Shown here in pieces: positions 22,284 through 31,608 of a DNA stretch of 64,000 nucleotides. A program made the position numbers and the translations under genes. Each line of letters starts with the position of its first letter. Positions within the stretch are counted from its first letter, which is position 1. The notes under the pieces were generated by a model. That model saw only the letters and a list, made by a program, of their open reading frames with translations. It did not search any database and had not been told where the DNA came from. Source of the DNA: Rhodococcus sp. P1Y (GTDB lineage: Bacteria > Actinomycetota > Actinomycetes > Mycobacteriales > Mycobacteriaceae). The stretch spans positions 3,596,001-3,660,000 of the forward strand of contig NZ_CP032762.1 of assembly GCF_003641205.1 (NCBI RefSeq), given 5' to 3'.

Positions 22284-23272
22284 GCCTGTCCGAGTTCACC
22301 GCCCCGTGGTGGTTGCTGTTCCTGCTGGTCGTCGCCGGGCTTGTTGCCGGGTACGTGGTGGTTCAGCGTCGGCGCCACAAGTACACCCTTCGCTTCTCCA
22401 ACATGGAGTTGCTGGAGAAGGTCGCCCCGACCCGTCCCGGGTACTTCCGTCACGTACCCACCGCGCTTGTTCTCGTCGGCCTGTTGCTGCTGACCGTTGC
22501 GTTGGCAGGCCCCACATCCGACCAACGGGTGCCTCGCAACAGGGCGACCGTCATGCTTGTCATCGACGTATCTCTGTCCATGGAGGCAACCGACGTCGAG
22601 CCGTCTCGTCTCGCCGCAGCTCAGGAAGCAGGAAAGTCGTTCGCCGACGGTCTCACTCCTGGCATCAACCTCGGATTGGTGGCGTTCGCGGGCACGGCGT
22701 CCGTGCTCGTGTCGCCGACGGCGAATCGTGAAGCGACCAAAGCCGCGATCGACAAGCTTCAACTGAGTGAACGAACCGCCACCGGCGAGGCGATCTTCAC
22801 GTCGCTGCAGTCGATCGACACACTCGGCGCGGTACTCGGCGGCGGCGACGCCGCGCCGCCTGCACGGATCGTGTTGCTGTCGGACGGTAAGCAGACTGTT
22901 CCCGAGAACCCGGACGATCCGCGTGGTGGCTACACCGCCGCGCGCGCCGCCGCCGAGAAGGACGTTCCGATCTCCACGATCTCCTTCGGTACGAGTTACG
23001 GCACCGTGGACATCGAGAGCGAATCGGGTAGTGAGCGCGTGCCTGTACCCGTCGACGATCCGTCGCTGCGCGAGATTGCCTCGCTGTCCGGTGGCAGTTT
23101 CTTCACAGCCTCGTCACTCGAGGAGCTGAGAGCGGTCTACGACACGCTCGAAGAACAGATCGGATTCGAGATCACCCGAGGTGACGCGAGCCGACCGTGG
23201 TTGATTCTCGGAGTTCTTTTCACCGCAACAGGATTGGGTTCCGCTTTGGTTCTTCGGCAAAGATTGCCCTGA
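22280..23272 (+). CDS. VWA-domain membrane protein of the MoxR cluster
   Basis: A 330-residue BatA-like protein. Hydrophobic helices lie at about 10-28 and 61-77, followed by a VWA domain with MIDAS DVSLS (D96, S98, S100) and a C-terminal transmembrane segment (about 306-325). The MIDAS usually binds a metal and a protein ligand. The GTG at 22280 sits in a GTGA overlap with the DUF58 stop; a longer open frame upstream is rejected. Rv1481 position. Confidence 0.92.
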   Translation: MSLSEFTAPWWLLFLLVVAGLVAGYVVVQRRRHKYTLRFSNMELLEKVAPTRPGYFRHVPTALVLVGLLLLTVALAGPTSDQRVPRNRATVMLVIDVSLSMEATDVEPSRLAAAQEAGKSFADGLTPGINLGLVAFAGTASVLVSPTANREATKAAIDKLQLSERTATGEAIFTSLQSIDTLGAVLGGGDAAPPARIVLLSDGKQTVPENPDDPRGGYTAARAAAEKDVPISTISFGTSYGTVDIESESGSERVPVPVDDPSLREIASLSGGSFFTASSLEELRAVYDTLEEQIGFEITRGDASRPWLILGVLFTATGLGSALVLRQRLP

Positions 23273-23282
23273 TTCGCTGGTA

Positions 23283-23296
23283 TTACTCACCAGTAA
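23283..23296. promoter_or_regulatory. palindrome upstream of fabG-inhA
   Basis: TTACT-CACC-AGTAA is a perfect 5-bp inverted repeat 42 bp before the fabG start, overlapped by CTGGT/ACCAG (23277-23293). It resembles a generic TetR-family operator. The regulator is unknown. Confidence 0.4.
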
Positions 23297-23329
23297 GTTC
23301 CGCTTTGTCATTCCAGCACGAACAGATAG

Positions 23330-24061
<732 letters not shown>

Positions 24062-24115
24062 TCAGTTCGTACTCGAATACTCGTTGACACCGATCGGTTA
24101 GGAAGAAGACTTCAC

Positions 24116-24940
24116 ATGGGCGGATTGCTCGAAGGCAAGACAATTCTCGTGACGGGCATCATCACCGATGCCTCGATCGCTTTTCACGCGGCTGCGATGG
24201 CGCAGAACCAAGGCGCCAAGGTCATCATCACCGGCTTCGATCGGCTTCGCCTGATCGACCGTATCGCGCAGCGACTGCCGCAGCCGGTGCCGCCGGCCAT
24301 CGAACTCGACGCAACCAACGAGGAACACCTCGCGGCGCTCGCGGACCGTGTTCGCGAGATAGCTCCCGAGGGTGTCGACGGTGTGCTGCACTCGATCGCT
24401 TTCGCGCCGCGCACCCTGATGGGTCCGGACGCCAAGCCGTTCCTCGAAGGACCGGGGCCCGACGCTGCCAAGGCGTTCGAGATCTCGGCATGGAGCTACG
24501 CTTCGCTGGCCCGCGCAGTCCTGCCCGTCATGAACGAGGGTGGATCGATCGTGGGCATGGACTTCGATCCCCGTACCTCGATGCCGTACTACAACTGGAT
24601 GGGTGTGGCCAAGGCTGCACTCGAGTCCGTCAACAGGTACGTCGCCCGCGAGGTGGGCGCCGCGAAGAAGATCCGTTCCAATCTCGTTGCAGCCGGACCG
24701 ATCAAGACGCTCGCGGCGAAGGCCATCGCCGGAACGGCTACCGACGATGCTGCCAAGATGAATCAGCTCAACGTGTACTGGGACGGCGCGGCTCCGATCG
24801 GGTGGGATGTCAACGACCCCACCGTTGTCGCGAAGTCGGTCGTCGCGTTGCTGTCCGATTGGCTGCCCGGCACGACCGGATCGATCATCTACGTCGACGG
24901 CGGTGCAAGCCACAACACGTATTTGCCGGACAACATGTAA
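24116..24940 (+). CDS. inhA: NADH-dependent enoyl-ACP reductase InhA
   Basis: Last step of each FAS-II cycle; target of isoniazid in mycobacteria. The 274 residues include [14 protein letters not shown] at the NAD site, S93 in LHSIAFAP (equivalent to M. tuberculosis S94), and catalytic Y159 and K166 in [10 protein letters not shown] two-residue insertion between these points relative to M. tuberculosis was seen by manual alignment. GGAAGAAG precedes the ATG. A strong hairpin follows, ending the operon. Confidence 0.97.
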   Translation: MGGLLEGKTILVTGIITDASIAFHAAAMAQNQGAKVIITGFDRLRLIDRIAQRLPQPVPPAIELDATNEEHLAALADRVREIAPEGVDGVLHSIAFAPRTLMGPDAKPFLEGPGPDAAKAFEISAWSYASLARAVLPVMNEGGSIVGMDFDPRTSMPYYNWMGVAKAALESVNRYVAREVGAAKKIRSNLVAAGPIKTLAAKAIAGTATDDAAKMNQLNVYWDGAAPIGWDVNDPTVVAKSVVALLSDWLPGTTGSIIYVDGGASHNTYLPDNM

Positions 24941-24963
24941 TCGCTACCAATCTTCCAGCTACA

Positions 24964-25008
24964 CACCGGCCCTGATCGACGGTCTCGTACCGTCTGTCAG
25001 GGCCGGTG
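24964..25008 (+). terminator. branched hairpin after inhA
   Basis: Outer stem of 12 bp (24964-24975 with 24997-25008) encloses an inner GACGGT/ACCGTC stem. There is no long U-run, as often in actinobacteria. It separates fabG-inhA from the ferrochelatase. Confidence 0.75.
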
Positions 25009-25047
25009 CGTTGTCGGTCACATCAAGCGTGAGCGCACAATGGAGAG

Positions 25048-26112
25048 ATGACGACGTCCACCGGGTTCGATGCCCTACTCCTGCTCTCGTTCGGCGGCCC
25101 TGAGGAGCCAGCACACGTCAGACCGTTCCTCGAAAACGTCACTCGCGGTCGCGGCGTACCTCCCGAGAGGCTGGACGCCGTGGTCGAGCACTACATGCAT
25201 TTCGGTGGTGTATCGCCGATCAACGCTCTCAACCGCAATATCATCGCCGCCATCGAGACCGAGTTCGATTCCGCTGGAATCGATTTGCCGGTGTACTTCG
25301 GGAATCGAAACTGGCATCCCATGGTCGAGGACACCGTCGCGGCCATGCAGTCCGACGGCGTCGAACGCGCCCTCGTGTTTCCTACCTCGGCGTGGGGCGG
25401 GTATTCGGGGTGCAGGCAGTACCACGAGGACATTGCCCGTGCGCGCGAGTCGGTCGGCGCCGGGGCGCCGGACCTGACCAAAATTCGTCAGTACTACGAC
25501 CACCCCTTGATGGTCTCGGCCTTCGCCGACGCGATCACGTCCGCGCTCGGCCAACTCCCACCCGATCGACGGTCAGGCGCGCGACTGGTGTTCACCGCGC
25601 ATTCGATACCTTCGGCCGCCGATGCGAACGCGGGCCCTCCCACCGACGGTGGTCACCTCTACAGCCGTCAGGTCGAGGATGCGTCGCGGTTGGCTGCGGC
25701 CGCCGCCGGGATCGACGAGTACGACGTGGTGTGGCAGTCACGGTCCGGCCCGCCGCAGGTGCCGTGGTTGGAGCCCGACATCTGCGACCACCTCGAGGTG
25801 TTGGCGGCCAAGGGCGTCGATGCTGTCGTCGTGTGTCCCATCGGATTTGTCTCCGACCACCTCGAAGTGGTGTGGGACCTCGATACCGAGGCGGAGGAGA
25901 AGGCCGAGGAGCTCTCGATCTCGTTCGCTCGGGCGTCGACGCCGGGAGCAGACGTGCGTTTCGCGAAGATGGTCGTCGAGCTGGTTCGCGAACACATCGC
26001 GGGCGTGAGCGCACGGCGGATCGGCGCCGTGAGGAGCTACGGGGAGACGCTCAACGGTCAGCGGTGCGCGCTCGGGTGCTGTGAGACCCCGGCTCGGCCC
26101 GTTCGCAGCTAG
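25048..26112 (+). CDS. cpfC: coproporphyrin III ferrochelatase (HemH/CpfC)
   Basis: Inserts iron into coproporphyrin III in the actinobacterial haem route. The 354 residues have [22 protein letters not shown] at the start, the TAHSIP motif with the metal-site His, and the late [18 protein letters not shown] with the conserved Glu. C-terminal CALGCC and an internal C in YSGCRQY are consistent with the [2Fe-2S] cluster known in several actinobacterial enzymes. Position matches Rv1485. The start has no well-spaced ribosome site; a -10-like CACAAT ends 6 nt before ATG, so it may be leaderless. Confidence 0.95.
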   Translation: MTTSTGFDALLLLSFGGPEEPAHVRPFLENVTRGRGVPPERLDAVVEHYMHFGGVSPINALNRNIIAAIETEFDSAGIDLPVYFGNRNWHPMVEDTVAAMQSDGVERALVFPTSAWGGYSGCRQYHEDIARARESVGAGAPDLTKIRQYYDHPLMVSAFADAITSALGQLPPDRRSGARLVFTAHSIPSAADANAGPPTDGGHLYSRQVEDASRLAAAAAGIDEYDVVWQSRSGPPQVPWLEPDICDHLEVLAAKGVDAVVVCPIGFVSDHLEVVWDLDTEAEEKAEELSISFARASTPGADVRFAKMVVELVREHIAGVSARRIGAVRSYGETLNGQRCALGCCETPARPVRS

Positions 26113-26126
26113 CCAGGAGCCCTGGG

Positions 26127-26948
26127 TCAGCGTCGTGGAACGCTCGACGCCACGCCTGCTGCGATCGCGCTCAACCTGGCTGCTCGGACCGCCGCCCACA
26201 GAGGCCGGATCAGCTCTTCCCGCGCCAGAGCCGCGCCGGCCGTGGGCGCTTCGGTCGGAGCCGAGCTGCGTGCTACGGACAGAATCGCCGAGACCCGGTC
26301 GGCGGACTCCAGGACCCTCAATGCGCGTTCAGGGGTGTCGACCGGGTAGCGGTGACGCATGAGCTCGGCGAGTTCCTCGCCGATACGAGTACGAGCATCG
26401 CCGTGTTCGGCCCTGGTGGGCAACGATTGCATGGAGCCGAGTGCCTCGGCAGCGCCGCGGACCGCGTCGCGCATGGCGTACTCCGCCTCGCCGAGTGTGA
26501 AGTCGCGGGTGTAGTGGTCTTTGACCGGGGTGGAGAAAGCTGTCCAGCGCATGACGTCGGGGCCTTCGACTGTCGGCACGAATGCCAGGCCGCTCGTTCC
26601 TGCTCGGCCGAGAACCACGGCCTGGCCGGCACCGATGGCTGCCCGTGCGAATTCGGTACGCGGAGGTAGGTCCTCGACGGCACCGGCCGTCGGAAGGAGA
26701 AGCTCGATGACGGCATCGACACTCGGACCTGGGATCTGCGCTCTGATCGAGGTGAGCACGGCCGCAATACCGTCGGCCCGCGGGTCCGGCCACGACAAGC
26801 CCGTGAGAAGGGCTGTCGTCTCATCGGCGGCGACGACGAGATGCATCGGCGCCCATTCGGCCATCGCGTCGATGACGTCGTCGGGCGCGCTGATGCCTGC
26901 CAGCCACGAACTGGTCCACACCGCGAGGCTTGCACTTGGAGAACTCAC
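26127..26948 (-). CDS. conserved hypothetical protein (Rv1486c-like)
   Basis: A 273-residue protein with no motif I recognise. It is Ala-rich and mixed alpha/beta with no transmembrane segment or signal peptide. It is convergent with the ferrochelatase gene (14-bp gap), as Rv1486c is with hemZ in M. tuberculosis, which supports a real gene. Function unknown. Confidence 0.75.
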   Translation of the reverse strand: MSSPSASLAVWTSSWLAGISAPDDVIDAMAEWAPMHLVVAADETTALLTGLSWPDPRADGIAAVLTSIRAQIPGPSVDAVIELLLPTAGAVEDLPPRTEFARAAIGAGQAVVLGRAGTSGLAFVPTVEGPDVMRWTAFSTPVKDHYTRDFTLGEAEYAMRDAVRGAAEALGSMQSLPTRAEHGDARTRIGEELAELMRHRYPVDTPERALRVLESADRVSAILSVARSSAPTEAPTAGAALAREELIRPLWAAVRAARLSAIAAGVASSVPRR

Positions 26949-27014
26949 GACTCAAGAGTTTAGGTCGGCGTGGCGACGTGTGCTCGGGGACCGTCATCGC
27001 TACCGTTGTCGGCC

Positions 27015-27836
27015 GTGGCTGATATGTACGGCGGAGACATTCTTTCGGGGCACAGCAGAATGCGTAAGGTCCCTGCGCCTCAGGTTCCAGCGGAGCGTGG
27101 CTTGGTGGTCGAGGACGCTGGGAGCGGGTTCTGTGGCGCTGTAGTCGGGTTCGAGCGAACGTACGACGGCGACTTCGTGCGGCTGGAGGATTCGGCGCGC
27201 ACAACACGTTTGTTCGCCCTGCGCGAAGCTGCGTTCCTCATCGACGGCAAGCGTGTGACTCTGATCCGGCCGGTGGCCGCACCCAAAGCGCAGAACGCCA
27301 CTCGTTCTGCATCCGGATCCACCGCAGTGGTGGGTCTGCGCGCCAGGACGGCCCGCGCCAGCAGGATTTGGGTGGAAGGCGTCCATGACGCAGCTCTGGT
27401 GGAGAGTGTGTGGGGTCACGATCTACGGGTCGAAGGCGTGGTCGTGGAACACCTGGAGGGTCTCGACAACCTCGGCGAACGTCTGGCCGAATTCGAGCCG
27501 GGTCCGAATCGACGGGTGGGAGTTCTCGTCGACCACCTGGTGACGGGATCCAAGGAATCCAAGTTGACGGCATCGCTTGGACCCCACGTGTTGGTGACCG
27601 GTCACCCGTACATCGACGTGTGGGAAGCGGTGCGGCCGAAGGCAGTTGGGATCACGGCATGGCCGAAGATTCCGCGCGGCGAGGATTGGAAGACCGGTAT
27701 TTGCCGTGAACTCGGCTGGGGCACGCCCAAAGAGGGCTGGCGACGTGTGTATTCGTCGGTGTCGTCCTTCAGAGATTTGGAGGCCCCCCTCATCGGCGCG
27801 GTGGAACAGTTGGTCGATTTCGTCACTGAGCAGTAG
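27015..27836 (+). CDS. DUF3097 family protein, TOPRIM-like
   Basis: About 273 residues from GTG 27015 (ADMYGGDILSGH); ATG 27024 is an alternative, and an upstream in-frame start at 26970 is less likely. The region RIWVEGVHDAALVESVWG followed by GVLVDHLVTGSKES resembles the acidic motifs of TOPRIM folds (Glu, then Asp), and the family is described as TOPRIM-like. Possible roles in nucleic-acid cleavage or processing are inference. It lies 46 bp before nfeD on the same strand. Confidence 0.8.
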   Translation: MADMYGGDILSGHSRMRKVPAPQVPAERGLVVEDAGSGFCGAVVGFERTYDGDFVRLEDSARTTRLFALREAAFLIDGKRVTLIRPVAAPKAQNATRSASGSTAVVGLRARTARASRIWVEGVHDAALVESVWGHDLRVEGVVVEHLEGLDNLGERLAEFEPGPNRRVGVLVDHLVTGSKESKLTASLGPHVLVTGHPYIDVWEAVRPKAVGITAWPKIPRGEDWKTGICRELGWGTPKEGWRRVYSSVSSFRDLEAPLIGAVEQLVDFVTEQ

Positions 27837-27882
27837 GTAACTCGGCGCCGGCGCCACCGGCTGATGTCCGAATTGTGGTTGT

Positions 27883-28323
27883 ATGGATGATGTGGCGGCG
27901 ATCATCTGGCTCATCGCAGGAATTGGACTCGCAGCAGCCGAAGCGCTGACGGGGGATTTCTTCCTGCTCATGCTCGCAGGCGGAGCGCTGGCGACGGCTG
28001 GCATTGCCTCTGTCACCGACTTCCCGGTGTGGGCCGACGCAATCGTGTTCGGCGTCGTGTCGCTCGTTCTGATCTTGGGCGTCCGGCCGATCTTGCTGCG
28101 TCGCTTCGCTGCCCCACCCGCGTTGGCGACCAACGCTGCTGCATTGACGGGTAAGAGCGCTGTTGTGCTCGAACAGGTTTCGGCCCACGAAGGGCAAGTC
28201 AAACTCGGCGGCGAGGTGTGGACTGCGCGTCCCCTCGACGAATCCGAGGTCTATGCACCAGGAACCACCGTGACCGTGATGGAAATAGACGGCGCTACAG
28301 CCGTCGTGTGGAGGGGACCTTAG
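27883..28323 (+). CDS. NfeD-family membrane protein
   Basis: A 146-residue protein with two or three hydrophobic helices (about 3-22, 25-45, 51-72), then a small OB-fold-like domain (about 80-146, GKSAVVLEQVSAHEGQVKLGGEVW). Short NfeD proteins work with SPFH/stomatin partners in membrane organisation. The SPFH gene starts 4 bp downstream. Rv1487 position. Confidence 0.92.
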   Translation: MDDVAAIIWLIAGIGLAAAEALTGDFFLLMLAGGALATAGIASVTDFPVWADAIVFGVVSLVLILGVRPILLRRFAAPPALATNAAALTGKSAVVLEQVSAHEGQVKLGGEVWTARPLDESEVYAPGTTVTVMEIDGATAVVWRGP

Positions 28324-28327
28324 TTTC

Positions 28328-29500
28328 ATGGCAGCTCTGATAGTTCTAGGCGTAATCGTTCTACTCGTGGTCGTTCTCGTAGCCAAGTCCGTCTCGATCG
28401 TCCCGCAAGCGGAAGCCGCGGTGATCGAACGGCTCGGCCGCTATGTCCGGACCGTGTCGGGTCAGCTCACCTTTCTGGTCCCGTTCGTGGACCGCATCAG
28501 GGCCAAGGTGGATCTGCGTGAACGCGTCGTGTCGTTTCCGCCCCAGCCGGTGATCACCAAGGACAACCTGACGGTGTCGATCGACACCGTCGTGTACTTC
28601 CAGGTGACCAACCCACAGTCCGCCGTCTACGAGATCAACAACTACATCGTCGGCGTGGAGCAGCTGACCACCACGACACTGCGCAACGTCGTCGGCGGAA
28701 TGACGCTGGAGGAGACGCTCACCTCTCGTGATTCGATCAACGGGCAGTTGCGCGTCGTGCTCGACGAAGCGACAGGTCGATGGGGTCTGCGAGTCGCCCG
28801 AGTAGAGCTCAAGAGCATCGATCCGCCGCCGTCGATTCAGGAGTCGATGGAGAAGCAGATGAAGGCGGACCGTGAGAAGCGCGCCACCATTCTGACTGCC
28901 GAGGGTCATCGCGAGTCTGCGATCAAAACCGCGGAAGGCGACAAGCAGAGCCGGATTCTGGCCGCGGAGGGCGGTAAGCAAGCCGCCATCCTGACCGCCG
29001 AGGGTGAACGTCAGTCGCGCATTCTTCGTGCGGAGGGTGACCGCGCCGCCAAGTACCTGCAGGCGCAGGGGCAGGCCAAGGCAATCGAGAAGGTGTTCGC
29101 GGCGATCAAGAACGGTAAGCCGACGCCGGAACTGCTGGCCTACCAGTACATGCAGACACTGCCGCAGATGGCACAGGGTGACGCCAACAAGGTGTGGATG
29201 ATCCCGAGCGACTTCGGCGACGCGCTCAAGGGCTTCGCGAAAACACTCGGCGCGCCGGGAGAAGACGGTGTCTTCCGGTTCGAGCCAAGTGCGAACAGCG
29301 AAGGACCCGAGTCCGCGGACGATTCGGCCGAGGTCGCCGAATGGTTCGAAACGAGGACGGACCCGGCTGTTGCCGAGGCAGTGGCGGCCGCGGAGGCGGT
29401 CGCGCGGACTCCCGTCGACACGTCGCTTGCGCCCGATCCCAGTCTGACCAAAGGCACCGATGCCGGTCAGTTGTCCTCTGCTCCGCACGAGACGGAGTAG
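28328..29500 (+). CDS. SPFH/band 7 (stomatin-like) protein
   Basis: A 390-residue protein. An N-terminal membrane helix (about 2-20) is followed by the SPFH domain (about 22-185; VPQAEAAVIERLGRY, then PPQPVITKDNLTVSIDTVVYFQV). An Ala/Glu-rich coiled coil contains at least six copies of an 11-12-residue unit centred on AEG (about 195-240). The Ala/Glu-rich tail is probably disordered. It likely forms oligomeric membrane rafts with NfeD. Confidence 0.93.
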   Translation: MAALIVLGVIVLLVVVLVAKSVSIVPQAEAAVIERLGRYVRTVSGQLTFLVPFVDRIRAKVDLRERVVSFPPQPVITKDNLTVSIDTVVYFQVTNPQSAVYEINNYIVGVEQLTTTTLRNVVGGMTLEETLTSRDSINGQLRVVLDEATGRWGLRVARVELKSIDPPPSIQESMEKQMKADREKRATILTAEGHRESAIKTAEGDKQSRILAAEGGKQAAILTAEGERQSRILRAEGDRAAKYLQAQGQAKAIEKVFAAIKNGKPTPELLAYQYMQTLPQMAQGDANKVWMIPSDFGDALKGFAKTLGAPGEDGVFRFEPSANSEGPESADDSAEVAEWFETRTDPAVAEAVAAAEAVARTPVDTSLAPDPSLTKGTDAGQLSSAPHETE

Positions 29501-29526
29501 GCGTCACCAACGGTCGTTCGCTTTGA

Positions 29527-30090
29527 TCAGCTCACCAGTGCGTAACCGACGCCGCACACGGCTACGGCCCAGACGACGCTGGTGAAGGTTCCGATGATGA
29601 ACTGTTCCGATGCCGACGTGGCTGTAGGTGTGGCAGGCGAAGTGGGTGTGGTCGACGACGTGACCGGTTCGGCTGCACGTAGTTCGGGGTAGCGCGCCAG
29701 GCCTTTGACTGCCAGCACGATTGCTATGCCCTCGGGCCAGCCGGCCAGGATCGCGGCAGCCACTGCTGTGCGCTCGAGGACCCCGATGGTCTTGCCGCCG
29801 TGAAGCGGTCCAGCCGAGCTATCGGGATCCGTTGTTCCGCGGCGACGAGCCAAGCGGAACACCGCGGTCACTATCGTCGAACCACCTGCCGCTGCTGCGA
29901 GAACCGTCACCACGTATGTGGCTGCGAGGGAGACTCCGTGCGCGGGGCCAGTCTGCGTTGCTGTGACAGCGGCGAGACCGAGTAGGGCTGCGGCGAGGAC
30001 GGCTGTGGTCCATCGAGGCAGCGGTGCCGCCGATGGCGTGACCGACACCGCAGCGGATGCCGCGAGCAGAAGAAGTGTCGTGACTGTCAT
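29527..30090 (-). CDS. putative small integral membrane protein
   Basis: A 187-residue protein with about four or five hydrophobic segments (roughly 3-20, 29-46, 55-82, 107-133, 165-186) and a Thr/Ser/Pro-rich loop near 143-162. No family is recognised with confidence. The ATG at 30090 overlaps the SatD-like gene stop by 4 bp, so the two are co-translated. The open frame continues far upstream but is antisense-type shadow of the SatD-like gene. Confidence 0.75.
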   Translation of the reverse strand: MTVTTLLLLAASAAVSVTPSAAPLPRWTTAVLAAALLGLAAVTATQTGPAHGVSLAATYVVTVLAAAAGGSTIVTAVFRLARRRGTTDPDSSAGPLHGGKTIGVLERTAVAAAILAGWPEGIAIVLAVKGLARYPELRAAEPVTSSTTPTSPATPTATSASEQFIIGTFTSVVWAVAVCGVGYALVS

Positions 30091-30713
30091 GGATTCCTTC
30101 GCGTGCGTGCGTTCTCCCCGACGTCGGCGAGGAGATGGGTGGCCAGTCTTCGGCCGTCTGTCTCGATGGTCCACCGTGCCACCGACAGTCTTTGCGACAT
30201 TGCCTGCTTGCTGATGCCGAGGTGCTCGGCGGCACTGGTCTGGGTGTGGCCCGCGGTCATCAGGTCGACGGCGGCGTGCCCTTGCTCGGTCCGATCGGTG
30301 ACGAGGAGGCAGACGAGCGCGAGAGCTGTCTCTGCGTCTCGGCATCGGTCCGTCATCGTGTCGTCCGCCACACTCACGGCAACGTTGCCCGGTGCGTTCT
30401 TGGCGCGTGTCACGGCGTCGCGCGCTGCCTCGAACGCCGGTCCGCGTCCCGCGCGCGTGCTGGTCGGTAGCGGTTCTTCGACGGAACCTATGCCGATCCC
30501 GACGCTCCAGGTTCCTTGCCTGACCAGTGCGAGGGCAATATCGATGACCGTGTGTGCACCTAGGTCCGACGTCTCGACCACAGCTTGTACTTCGTCGCCT
30601 GCTGTTCGTTCGAACGGTCTGAGCAGGGGTGCACCTCGCATCGAATCGAGCAGTGCGTCCACCCGGTCGATGTCGCGTCGGCTTCGCCGCTGGTCGACGG
30701 TCATCACGAACAT
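30087..30713 (-). CDS. SatD-family / HTH regulatory protein
   Basis: A 208-residue protein. The N-terminal part (VMTVDQRRSRRDIDRVDALLD, then FERTAGDEVQAVVE and GIGIGSVEEPLP) is typical of SatD-like domains, related in look to nucleotide cyclase folds. The C-terminal TQTSAAEHLGISKQAMSQRL forms a helix-turn-helix. It probably senses a signal and controls the overlapping membrane protein gene. Function otherwise unknown. Confidence 0.75.
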   Translation of the reverse strand: MFVMTVDQRRSRRDIDRVDALLDSMRGAPLLRPFERTAGDEVQAVVETSDLGAHTVIDIALALVRQGTWSVGIGIGSVEEPLPTSTRAGRGPAFEAARDAVTRAKNAPGNVAVSVADDTMTDRCRDAETALALVCLLVTDRTEQGHAAVDLMTAGHTQTSAAEHLGISKQAMSQRLSVARWTIETDGRRLATHLLADVGENARTRRNP

Positions 30714-30765
30714 GCGACAAGGTTATTGCGTTGATCAGCCATAGTCAATGAATTTGACTTGACTT

Positions 30766-31497
30766 CTAGGAATCAAGTTTCGCGGGTTGACGTCGCGCAC
30801 TGCGGGTGGACAGGCGCCAGTCGACCACGAGGCCTACGACACCGAGAGCGATGCAGAACCCCGAAAGAGCGAGCATCCACGGATTCGCGTGCCCGCCGAT
30901 CGCATCGCCCAGCACGACGATGCCGACGGTGCCGGGCACGACACCGACCGCGGTGGCAAGGGCAAACGGTGCCACTCGGATGGAAGAGATTCCGCAGGAG
31001 TAGTTGACGACCGAGAAGGGGACGGGCGCGATCAGCCGAAGCGATCCCACTGCCAGCCACCCACGTCGCACCAAGCTGTCGTCTATCGACCGAACAGCAG
31101 GATGGGTCATTCTGGTGGCGAACCATTCACGCCCGACGACCCGCACCATCAAAAGCGCCAGAACAGCACTCACGGTGGACGCGCCGACCGTTACGGCGAT
31201 CCCGGTGACCGGGCCGAACAGCACGCCCGCTGCGAGTGTGAAAATCGTACGAGGAATGGGTGCGATCGTGACGACGGCATGAACTGCGAAGAACACGAGC
31301 GGGAACGCCGGGCCCACCGACAGTGACCATTGCCGCATTTGTTCGATCGACGGATGTGGTGCGACAGCAGCAGCTACTCCGAGAGCAATCAACAGCAGAA
31401 CGAGGACGATCAGTCGTGGATCTCGAACGCGCCTCATCACGTCCACCGACATTACCGTTGCCCGACCGGTGTAGAACGGCGCGAAACCGCCTCCCAT
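30766..31497 (-). CDS. TVP38/TMEM64 (SNARE-associated/DedA-like) membrane protein
   Basis: A 243-residue polytopic protein. The family core includes PRTIFTLAAGVLFGPVTGIAVTVGAS and RLIAPVPFSVVNYSCGIS, which match the VTT domain with its conserved Gly, Phe and Pro residues. About five or six transmembrane segments. The family is linked to lipid scrambling and envelope homeostasis. The start at 31497 is chosen; an internal ATG at 31452 is also plausible. Rv1491c position. Confidence 0.88.
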   Translation of the reverse strand: MGGGFAPFYTGRATVMSVDVMRRVRDPRLIVLVLLLIALGVAAAVAPHPSIEQMRQWSLSVGPAFPLVFFAVHAVVTIAPIPRTIFTLAAGVLFGPVTGIAVTVGASTVSAVLALLMVRVVGREWFATRMTHPAVRSIDDSLVRRGWLAVGSLRLIAPVPFSVVNYSCGISSIRVAPFALATAVGVVPGTVGIVVLGDAIGGHANPWMLALSGFCIALGVVGLVVDWRLSTRSARRQPAKLDS

Positions 31498-31608
31498 GTG
31501 AACATGAGGTGATCCTCACGATAGTGTCGGAGCAATCGCGGTTAACATCACAAAAGTCGCAAAATGTCGATCGGCTCGTGAGTCGATTGAATCGAGGGAG
31601 CAGTCACC

